Source: Dehalobacter sp. CP (GTDB taxonomy: Bacteria > Bacillota_B > Desulfitobacteriia > Desulfitobacteriales > Syntrophobotulaceae). Taken from it: a DNA stretch of 15,141 bases. The position numbers and the translations under genes are program-made. The stretch covers positions 1 to 15,141 of the forward strand of contig VMEE01000058.1 of assembly GCA_009910795.1 (NCBI GenBank), given 5' to 3'. Positions 6,311 to 12,862 of this stretch are shown here, piece after piece (within the stretch, counting starts at the first letter, position 1; each line of letters begins with the position of its first letter). Under the pieces are notes generated by a model. That model was given only the letters and a program-made list of their open reading frames with translations. It ran no database searches and was not told the DNA's origin.

Positions 6311-7786
6311 TTAGTAACCTCCTCCACTTATAGTAAGCACAGCGGCATTAATAAGTTTCACTATTTGTTCCGGGAGGAAAAGACCGCTTATCGATACAAC
6401 AGCAATTAAAACAATGAGCACTGCATCTCCTGCTCTATTCTTGTAAAAGGATACCGGCAGATTTTTTGGCGAACCAAAAAAAATTCTAAAAAGTGTGTAC
6501 GCTATACTGGAGAAGACGAAAGCCAGCAGAAATATAAAGAGCATGCCAATATTTTGATGCCCTGCAGAGAAGATGGCAATGGTAACAGCGAGCTCGCTGA
6601 AAAATATACTAAAAGGAGGCAGGCCGGATATTGCCATAGCACCAAGGAAAAAAACCCCGCCTGTTAAGGGCATTATTTTCAGCAAACCACGCACATGGTT
6701 AATATCTTTAGATTTAAATCGCTGAAAAATATTTCCGGATGCAAGAAAGAGCAACGCTTTAGTCATTGAATGATTGAACATGTGCAGGAATGCAGCAAAT
6801 AAAGATACCGGAGTGAAAATTCCTAAGGCCAGGGAGATAATGCCTATATGTTCGATGCTGGAATATGCAAGCAGACGCTTGTAGTCTTTCTGAGCCAAAA
6901 TAAATATTGCGGCAGCACTCAGAGAGAGCAGACCAAGAAAGATCATCAGTCTTCCTGTAAATAGAGAATCATGCAGACTCTTATCAATGACGGAGAGGAA
7001 ACGGATTATACCGTACATGGCATTGTTGAGCAAAACCCCTGAAAGCAGTGCACTTATTGGCGAAGGAGCTTCACTGTGTGCATCCGGCAGCCAGGTGTGC
7101 ATAGGGACCAGACCTGCTTTTGTCCCAAAGCCAACAAGAATAAAAATAAAAGCTATTTTTAAAATACCTTGATGTAATCGTTCAGAGTTCTCTAATAAAA
7201 AAGTCCAGTTTAAAGAAGGAGCAATGTTCTGTGCCGATTGCAATGAAGAAAAATATAAAAGTATTATTCCTAAAAAAGCTAAAGCTATACCGACAGAACA
7301 AATAATAATATATTTCCAAGCTGCTTCAAGTGAACGCTTATTGTTTGCAAAGCCAACGAGAAAAACCGAAGCAAGCGTTGTTGCTTCAAGCGCGATCCAC
7401 ATCAGGCCAAAATTCTGAGTTGTAGTGACCATGATCATAGTAAAGATAAAAATAGCTTTTAGTGCATAAAACAGGCGTACACGGGGGAAACTATCAGTCC
7501 CCTTATATTCATATCCAATGTAACCGATTGAATAGACAGCAACTAGCAATCCGATGATCACGGTTATGTCGAGCACTAATATGCTTAAAGCATCGATATA
7601 AAAGAAACCGTTAAGCCAAGGGTAGGTCAATGGGCCGTTGATATGAACTTGGAAGGTAATATAAGCCGCAATGGTGAGCAGTAAAGCTGATCCGAGGACA
7701 TTCAGCACAAATAAGCTCCTCTTTGAAGGAAGCATAAAATAACCTAGCGATTCGATCAACGGTACAATAATTAACAATAAACCCAT
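6311..7786 (-). CDS. hyfF: Antiporter-like membrane subunit, HyfF/MrpD/NuoN type
   Basis: 491-residue polytopic membrane protein of the complex I antiporter-like family, expected to move protons or Na+ across the membrane. Conserved charged residues are in place: Glu134 in the TM5 segment (IALEATTLAS), Lys223 in GTKAGLVPMHTWLPDAHSEA with the helix-breaking Pro and the His/Glu that follow, Lys303 in DYKRLLAYSSIEHIG, and His335, His339 and Lys343 in HMFNHSMTKALLF. The length fits HyfF. The short C-terminus lacks the long lateral helix of NuoL. The start ATG is one base after the hyfE stop with GAGGGG upstream, and its end contains the SD of the large-subunit gene. Being the antiporter-like subunit encoded next to the peripheral arm, it is a plausible primary pump module. 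Confidence 0.92.
   Translation of the reverse strand: MGLLLIIVPLIESLGYFMLPSKRSLFVLNVLGSALLLTIAAYITFQVHINGPLTYPWLNGFFYIDALSILVLDITVIIGLLVAVYSIGYIGYEYKGTDSFPRVRLFYALKAIFIFTMIMVTTTQNFGLMWIALEATTLASVFLVGFANNKRSLEAAWKYIIICSVGIALAFLGIILLYFSSLQSAQNIAPSLNWTFLLENSERLHQGILKIAFIFILVGFGTKAGLVPMHTWLPDAHSEAPSPISALLSGVLLNNAMYGIIRFLSVIDKSLHDSLFTGRLMIFLGLLSLSAAAIFILAQKDYKRLLAYSSIEHIGIISLALGIFTPVSLFAAFLHMFNHSMTKALLFLASGNIFQRFKSKDINHVRGLLKIMPLTGGVFFLGAMAISGLPPFSIFFSELAVTIAIFSAGHQNIGMLFIFLLAFVFSSIAYTLFRIFFGSPKNLPVSFYKNRAGDAVLIVLIAVVSISGLFLPEQIVKLINAAVLTISGGGY
6318..6325 (-). promoter_or_regulatory. Ribosome binding site for the large subunit, embedded in the end of hyfF
   Basis: GGAGGAGG on the - strand encodes the Gly-rich end of HyfF and lies 11 bases before the ATG at 6306. 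The alternative GTG start at 6325-6327 overlaps this site, so it is unlikely to be used. The arrangement suggests coupled translation of the two genes. Confidence 0.65.
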
Positions 7787-7787
7787 C

Positions 7788-8444
7788 TTAACCCCTCAAG
7801 TTTCTCAGCCGATTAATATCTATCGAGTCGAAGCGTTCGTTTATTCTAAAAACAAGAACACCCATGATCATAACCGCTGTCAGCAAATCTATCAAAATAC
7901 CCAAATCAACTATGACTGGCATTCCATGAGCCGAAAGGATCGCCGTAGTAAACATACCGTTTTCTAGTACTAGAAAACCAACGATTTGTCCGATCGCTTT
8001 TTTGCGTGCGATCATAAAAAACATTCCTATCAGGACGACAGATATGGAATTGACTAGATAGAATCTTGTGTGACCATCAATAAGTCCTTCAAGTGAGTTA
8101 AGCGAGAAGTAGGTCAAAATTATTATAAAAATACATATTATTATCGAGCTTGGAATATTTATAAAAAAATCTTTTTCGACTTTATAGGCGGTTTTAGCAT
8201 AAATATTTTTCAACAAATTCGGGATATAGATAACTTTGAGCATGAAAATTACTATAGAAAGCAATAAGATATCAAAATGTCCGTCAGCAAACAAGCTATT
8301 AATACCTATACTAAAGGTGGCTAAGAAGAGTAAAAATGATTGCAGGCAAAAAACTCTGATATAGGAGTTGATTCTTTTCGCTGCAGTCAAAGCAATCGCA
8401 GAAGCAAGAATAAGCACAGAGAGTGAATCTAGAAAAGCGACCAT
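7788..8444 (-). CDS. hyfE: HyfE-like small membrane subunit (NuoK-related)
   Basis: 218-residue membrane protein with about seven hydrophobic helices. The C-terminal third, with KAIGQIVGFLVLENGMF, HGMPVIVDLGILIDLL and the hydrophilic end RINERFDSIDINRLR, is the characteristic HyfE signature; the Glu in VLENG is the buried acidic residue shared with NuoK-type subunits and probably lies on the ion path. HyfE combines features equivalent to the small complex I membrane subunits and links HyfC to the pump modules. Start ATG (8442-8444) with GGGAGG five bases upstream; the two bases GG separate it from the hyfC stop. The N-terminal half is AT-rich and poorly conserved, as is usual for this subunit. 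Confidence 0.88.
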   Translation of the reverse strand: MVAFLDSLSVLILASAIALTAAKRINSYIRVFCLQSFLLFLATFSIGINSLFADGHFDILLLSIVIFMLKVIYIPNLLKNIYAKTAYKVEKDFFINIPSSIIICIFIIILTYFSLNSLEGLIDGHTRFYLVNSISVVLIGMFFMIARKKAIGQIVGFLVLENGMFTTAILSAHGMPVIVDLGILIDLLTAVMIMGVLVFRINERFDSIDINRLRNLRG

Positions 8445-8446
8445 GG

Positions 8447-9397
8447 TTACCTCCCGATGACAAAATATTGCATAAAACCGATAAACGCCAGAGCAAAAGA
8501 GATAGCAGCAAGATTAGGTACACTGAAGAAACGAAGCTTAACAGTGAGAATCTCGATAAAGGCAACGATAATGGATATAAATAATACTTTTAAAAGATAT
8601 ACAAGCAATCCCGCCAAAAATACCAGCGGCCATGAAAGACCTGAGATGGAAGGGTTTAAAGGTAAAAATAGATTTACGAGAAGGGTAATAAAAATCAACT
8701 GTTTTATTGCCGAGGACATTTCCATAAGTGCTAAATATTTGCCTGAGTACTCAAGCAGCATCGCCTCGTGGACCATGGTCAATTCAAGGTGTGTTGACGG
8801 GTCATCGACAGGTATCCTGGAGGTTTCTGCGATCAGAATTATCAAAACTGATGCAAATATCAATAATACGTGGGGGTTATAAATCAACGGACCATCCGAA
8901 ATATTTTTAAGCATAACATCAGAAACAGAGGTTGAGCCGCTGATCAAGCCAAGCGTGAAAAGCACAATTATCAGTGCCGGTTCCATCAGCGAGCTTATCA
9001 GAACTTCCCTGCTACTTCCCATGCCACCGAAAGTACTTCCTGTATCCAAAGCAGCCAAAGTCATAAAGAATCTGCCGACAGCGAGAATATAGACAGCAAG
9101 GATCATATCACCCTGAAAAGAGATGCTGTTCAAGGATCCTGTTAAGGGAAAAAACATCGCTGCCAAAGTGGATGTGGCAAAAGAGATATAAGGAGTGGCG
9201 CAGTGGATCCAGGAAGCGGTTTCGGATACGACCACGTCTTTTTTTAACAATTTCAGCAGATCATAGTACATTTGAAGCAGGGGCGGTCCTTTGCGCTTCT
9301 GAGAAAAAGCCTTGATTTTTCCAATTACTCCGTTAACGGCAGGAGCTATAAGTATTATTAAAATAAGCTGGATGATGATATACAAGATTTGATTCAT
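8447..9397 (-). CDS. hyfC: HyfC/HycD-like membrane anchor subunit (NuoH homologue)
   Basis: 316-residue membrane protein with about eight helices that couples the peripheral arm to the pump modules. Diagnostic features are FSQKRKGPPLLQMYYDL (31-47), the cytoplasmic loop facing the quinone/active-site cavity, a DTGSTFGGMGSSRE loop (118-131), and ETSRIPVDDPSTHLEL with VHEAMLLEYSG (191-219). The last stretch carries the acidic funnel residues (Glu191, Asp198, Asp199, Glu205, Glu211, Glu216) that link redox chemistry to ion movement in NuoH. The frame reaches 9418, overlapping the hyfB stop, but GGGAG (9405-9409) lies 7 bases before the ATG at 9397 and no SD precedes the earlier ATG, so 9397 is preferred. 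Retention of the acidic residues argues that the complex still couples to ion translocation. Confidence 0.92.
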   Translation of the reverse strand: MNQILYIIIQLILIILIAPAVNGVIGKIKAFSQKRKGPPLLQMYYDLLKLLKKDVVVSETASWIHCATPYISFATSTLAAMFFPLTGSLNSISFQGDMILAVYILAVGRFFMTLAALDTGSTFGGMGSSREVLISSLMEPALIIVLFTLGLISGSTSVSDVMLKNISDGPLIYNPHVLLIFASVLIILIAETSRIPVDDPSTHLELTMVHEAMLLEYSGKYLALMEMSSAIKQLIFITLLVNLFLPLNPSISGLSWPLVFLAGLLVYLLKVLFISIIVAFIEILTVKLRFFSVPNLAAISFALAFIGFMQYFVIGR

Positions 9398-9404
9398 GCT
9401 GATT

Positions 9405-9409
9405 CTCCC
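9405..9409 (-). promoter_or_regulatory. Ribosome binding site deciding the hyfC start
   Basis: AGGGAGAATCAGC-ATG on the - strand: GGGAG with 7 bases to the ATG at 9397. The in-frame ATG 21 bases earlier has only AT-rich sequence upstream. Confidence 0.65.
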
Positions 9410-9417
9410 TATTAGCA

Positions 9418-11448
9418 TTAATAAATCAAATTATAGACAAGAAAAAGTATCAGAGCTATAAATATATAAACCAGGTAGATATGGACGCTCCCGGTCTGGA
9501 TGTAGAAGCGTGTTTTTCGAGCGAGACGAGTAAACCTCTTGACCAAAGGCATATAAAAGTATTTTTCAATAACCGGTTCAGTGGATACCGTATAATCTAA
9601 ATCAAGCGGATAATAATCAGAAGGACCTTTGACCATGGAAAGTTTTCTTGTCGGGCGGTAAAGCAAACGAAAGACTATGCGGAAAGGCTTGGAAAAACCG
9701 GTAGCCGTATACTGTGTACGTGGAGAAAGCGCACCAAAACCGCAATCCCAGGTTTTATACAGACGTTTTATGCTGCTGCGGCTTAGAAACCTGATCAAAA
9801 TATAGAAAAAAATCAGAATTGATATAAGAGAACAAAGAACTGCCAATAGGGATATTGAAGTATTATTGGTGTGTATAGGAGCAAAGTCTTGAAAAACAAA
9901 TGAATATATTTGTTTTTCAAGAGGGAAATTAAAATGGTCAACAATCACTGAATTTAATAGCAGTGTAACAGATTGAGGAAAAATACCGATCCCCAGACAA
10001 AGGAACGCCGGAATTCCGAGGCCCAAAAGCATAGATTTTGAAACTTCACTTGCCTTTGCCGCATGTGGACTTCGCGATTGGCCCAAAAAAGCAATACCAA
10101 TAAATTTAACAAAACAGGCCAAGGCCATAGCTCCGGCCATGGCAAGAGCAGCTACCGATAATATCGATAAAATAGTTACTTCTTTTGTTGAAAAAGAAAA
10201 AAGCTGGAAAACAGATTGATACGTTAACCATTCGCTGACAAAACCGTTAAAGGGGGGTAAAGCAGAAATGGACAAGGAAGCCAAAAGCACAAAAAGACCG
10301 GTGTAAGGCATCCTTTTCATTAACCCACCAAGTTCCTCCAAGTCTTTTGTCCCAGTGGAATAATGAAGCGCTCCGGCTCCCATGAACAGGGCGCCTTTAA
10401 ATATTGTGTGGTTGAGGGTGTGGAATAAAGCGGAAGCTAATGCCAAGGCTGCAACAGGCATGTGGTTTGTCGCATAAGCGATGTACGATGTCCCTATACC
10501 AATAAGGATGATGCCTATATTTTCAATACTATGGTAAGCTAAAAGCCTTTTATAATTGTGTTCCATCAGAGCGTAAGCGACACCAAGCAATGATGAGATG
10601 ATCCCAAGAATAAGGATCAAAGTTCCCCACCATGTATCATTGATCCCTAGGATATAAAGAGTGAAACGAATAAATCCGTAGATTGCAGTTTTGATCATGA
10701 TCCCCGACATAAGAGAGGAAACATTACTGTGTGCAGCGGGATGCGCTCTCGGTAGCCAGATATGCAGCGGGATAATTCCTGCTTTCACTCCGAAACCAAT
10801 CAAGAAACTGATAAAAATTAAATTTCTTATTTTAGGGGTAAGTGTATTTTCAATCGGGAGCATTTCAAGAGATCCGGTTGAGGTGTAAAGTAGCATGATG
10901 CCGATCATTAAAAATGCTGTCCCCAAATGGGTCATAATTATATATAGAAGCCCTGCCTTGCTATTTTCAGTTTTTTCCGTGTCAAAAACAACCAAAGCAT
11001 AAGAAATGAGCGACATTATTTCCCAACAAAACAAGAATGTAACTAAATTTGCTGCGGTAAAGACTAAAAACATGGAAAGGATAAAAGCATTGATCATAGC
11101 GTTGAACAGACCAATATTGATCCTCGTCAGGTATTGCTTCATATACCCTACCGAGTATACAGCGACCAGAGATGAAAGCAAAGAAAGACATATGCAGAAG
11201 AGAGCCGATAGGGGATCTAGTTGAAGTTCAAAGGTCAGATAAGAAATTGGGAGTTTAAAATAGACTAAGTCAATTGCGTTAGTTCCAGTATATAAATAAA
11301 TACAAAGCAAAATAAGCGCGAACATTGATACGGCTGCGCTTAATAAATTGATAATGAAATTGTTCCATGATTTGTTCCTGTTTAATAACAAAGATAGGCC
11401 AATAGTTGACAGATAGGCTGGGACAATAAGACCGAGTAAATAAGACAC
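9418..11448 (-). CDS. hyfB: Large antiporter-like membrane subunit, HyfB/HycC type
   Basis: 676-residue polytopic membrane protein, first gene of the complex operon. Complex I antiporter signatures are present: Glu143 in FCWEIMSLISY (TM5), Lys222 in GVKAGIIPLHIWLPRAHPAAHS, Lys253 in MIKTAIYGFIRF, Lys300 in HNYKRLLAYHSIENIG, and His343, His347 and Lys351 in FHTLNHTIFKGALF, then ALPPFNGFVSEW. The long C-terminal part (from about residue 550) with WDCGFGALSPRTQYTATGFSKP and a final helix is typical of HyfB/HycC and absent from MrpD or NuoN. Start is GTG at 11446-11448 with AGGGGG 11 bases upstream; an in-frame ATT at 11454 is better spaced but an unlikely start. A TAG just upstream closes the frame. 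Together with HyfF it gives two pump-like subunits; no HyfD homologue is present. Confidence 0.92.
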   Translation of the reverse strand: MSYLLGLIVPAYLSTIGLSLLLNRNKSWNNFIINLLSAAVSMFALILLCIYLYTGTNAIDLVYFKLPISYLTFELQLDPLSALFCICLSLLSSLVAVYSVGYMKQYLTRINIGLFNAMINAFILSMFLVFTAANLVTFLFCWEIMSLISYALVVFDTEKTENSKAGLLYIIMTHLGTAFLMIGIMLLYTSTGSLEMLPIENTLTPKIRNLIFISFLIGFGVKAGIIPLHIWLPRAHPAAHSNVSSLMSGIMIKTAIYGFIRFTLYILGINDTWWGTLILILGIISSLLGVAYALMEHNYKRLLAYHSIENIGIILIGIGTSYIAYATNHMPVAALALASALFHTLNHTIFKGALFMGAGALHYSTGTKDLEELGGLMKRMPYTGLFVLLASLSISALPPFNGFVSEWLTYQSVFQLFSFSTKEVTILSILSVAALAMAGAMALACFVKFIGIAFLGQSRSPHAAKASEVSKSMLLGLGIPAFLCLGIGIFPQSVTLLLNSVIVDHFNFPLEKQIYSFVFQDFAPIHTNNTSISLLAVLCSLISILIFFYILIRFLSRSSIKRLYKTWDCGFGALSPRTQYTATGFSKPFRIVFRLLYRPTRKLSMVKGPSDYYPLDLDYTVSTEPVIEKYFYMPLVKRFTRLARKTRFYIQTGSVHIYLVYIFIALILFLVYNLIY

Positions 11449-11487
11449 AGCAATGCAGGCCCCCTAAAACTTACAAACACATAATGA

Positions 11488-11515
11488 ATTATACTACTCG
11501 GTACCAAAAATTCAA
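11488..11515 (-). promoter_or_regulatory. Predicted sigma-A-type promoter of the hyf-like operon
   Basis: On the - strand TTGAAT (11510-11515) is followed after 16 bases by TATAAT (11488-11493), a perfect -10 box. Transcription would start near 11480, giving a leader of about 30 bases before the hyfB GTG. It lies in the 144-base gap between the TraB-family gene and hyfB, which otherwise shows only AT-rich sequence and no convincing terminator after the TraB-family gene. I see no sigma-54-type (GG...GC) element. Confidence 0.65.
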
Positions 11516-11592
11516 TAGTTCTGTTCTTCTTTTGTCATATATAATTAAATGTTGTTAGATCGATTTTTCCCTGAAATTTCTATAATGTCTTT

Positions 11593-12756
11593 TCAATTCA
11601 GCAGGGTGTTGATAAAAGTCTTGACTACTTCAGTTCCGCCGATTACAGTTCCGGCAGTGCTGCCGATGTTTGCCAGTGCAACTACAATAAGAATATGAGT
11701 GAATTTGTTGGTCCAAAATCCTCTAATGCTTACGAGGTCCTCCGGAAGACTCTCGAAATCCGCAACATTAGGCTTTTTTATGTATGCCTCACAAAGGCCG
11801 GCAAACCAACCGGCAGCAAGCAATGGATTGAGTGATGTAAATGGTGCGGCAAGAAAAGCAACAAGGATAGAAATGGGATGAGCAAAAGCTATAAGGGCTC
11901 CCAAAGCTGACAAAGTACCATTCCATAAGATCCAGGAGAGAATTTGTCCTCGTCCAATAGAACTATCAATGGTAAATGTCGAAACTATCATAATTATAAT
12001 AAACAGGGGAATTATCCAGGATAAGATTCGAGTTTTTTTTGATTTGCTGGGAACATATTCAAGAGAAGAAAGGTCATATTCATCTGTGATCCTGTCCATG
12101 ACACCGGTCATATGCCCGGCACCTACAATAGCAACGATCTTATTCCCAGGAGCATTCTTGATTTTTTGTGCTAAATAAATATCCCGTTCATCTATCAAAA
12201 TATTTTTCAACTGTGGAAATCCTTCAGACATATCGTTAAGAGCCATCGCAAGCATATCCGCAGACTTCAGTTTTTCGATCTCGGCTTCACTAAGCTCCTC
12301 ATCGTTAAAAATACTCAATATTATCATAAATAAAAGTTTGGTTTTATCCCAGATACCCAATCCGTGCCATAAACGTTGAAAGGTGATTTGAATTTCACGA
12401 TCAGCCAGTACAAGATCAGCACCGATCGCGTGGGCGGAAAGGATACCCTGGATCATTTCCTGCCCAGGACGTATCCCGAACTGCTTTGCCAATCGTCCTT
12501 GAAAGGAGGATAATATCAGATTAACCAAAAGCAAAGATGATTTATGTTCGCGGATGACCTTGATTATGTCCGTTTTCTGCCAGCCGTCACGATCCATGAT
12601 TGATCTATATCTTGATGCACAAAGCTCAACACATACAGTGTCGGGCTGCTCCAGTTCAATTATTTCGGAAACTTCATCTGCACTTTGTCGAGAAACATGA
12701 GCTGTTCCTACAAGCAGGATCTCTTTATCCCGATAAATTATTTTTTCTATGGACAT
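11593..12756 (-). CDS. TraB/PrgY-family membrane protein
   Basis: 387 residues. The N-terminal 235 residues form the soluble TraB/TIKI-type domain, with GTAHVS (17-22), VELCASRY (43-50, Glu44 and Arg49), ADREIQIT (118-125), DERD (189-192) and GAGHMTG (212-218). These are the conserved Glu, His and Arg positions proposed to form a metal-dependent hydrolase site in this superfamily. The C-terminal part has about four membrane helices and the family motif AAPFTSLNPLLAAGWFAGL (303-321), then EAYIKKP. The enterococcal relatives TraB and PrgY reduce pheromone signalling; in most bacteria and archaea that carry this gene its role is unknown. Start ATG with GAGGA six bases upstream. It is divergent from the exported glucosaminidase gene and followed on the same strand by the hyf-like operon, which has its own promoter. 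Confidence 0.88.
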   Translation of the reverse strand: MSIEKIIYRDKEILLVGTAHVSRQSADEVSEIIELEQPDTVCVELCASRYRSIMDRDGWQKTDIIKVIREHKSSLLLVNLILSSFQGRLAKQFGIRPGQEMIQGILSAHAIGADLVLADREIQITFQRLWHGLGIWDKTKLLFMIILSIFNDEELSEAEIEKLKSADMLAMALNDMSEGFPQLKNILIDERDIYLAQKIKNAPGNKIVAIVGAGHMTGVMDRITDEYDLSSLEYVPSKSKKTRILSWIIPLFIIIMIVSTFTIDSSIGRGQILSWILWNGTLSALGALIAFAHPISILVAFLAAPFTSLNPLLAAGWFAGLCEAYIKKPNVADFESLPEDLVSIRGFWTNKFTHILIVVALANIGSTAGTVIGGTEVVKTFINTLLN

Positions 12757-12862
12757 AGGTTATCCTCGTGATTCTATAGAATATAAAAGTGTTCGAAGTT
12801 ATTGTACCTTACAGCAAAGATTAATGGAAGAAATTATATTTTCAAAGAAGGAGGCGGGTAGA
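12757..12862. promoter_or_regulatory. Divergent intergenic region with 12-base palindrome
   Basis: The 106 bases between the TraB-family gene and the glucosaminidase gene must hold both promoters. A perfect palindrome ATTCTATAGAAT occupies 12771-12782, only 14 bases from the TraB-family start codon, and TATA-like boxes surround it. I cannot assign a convincing -35/-10 pair on either strand, so promoter positions are left open; the palindrome could be an operator or chance in AT-rich DNA. Confidence 0.35.
12848..12854 (+). promoter_or_regulatory. Ribosome binding site deciding the TTG start of the exported glucosaminidase
   Basis: AAGGAGG, a near-perfect SD, with 8 bases to the TTG at 12863-12865. 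Starting there places a clean signal peptide at the N-terminus, while the longer frame from 12749 would overlap the divergent TraB-family gene and bury the signal sequence. Confidence 0.8.

Noticed and set aside
8457..8882. 141-codon + strand frame opposite hyfC
   Set aside because: Antisense to the conserved NuoH-like motifs of hyfC; no SD site and no recognisable domain.
4717..11448. Respiratory complex I (nuo) operon
   Set aside because: No NuoEFG, NuoA, NuoJ or NuoK genes; HyfE and the HyfB C-terminal extension are specific to the Hyf/Hyc branch.
4717..11448. Functional formate hydrogenlyase or H2-evolving hydrogenase
   Set aside because: All four Ni-Fe ligands are replaced, the C-terminal maturation peptide is missing and no formate dehydrogenase gene is present.
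12749..12862. N-terminal extension of the glucosaminidase frame back to 12749
   Set aside because: It would overlap the divergent TraB-family start, lacks an SD, and would put 38 polar residues before the signal peptide; the AAGGAGG site supports the TTG at 12863.
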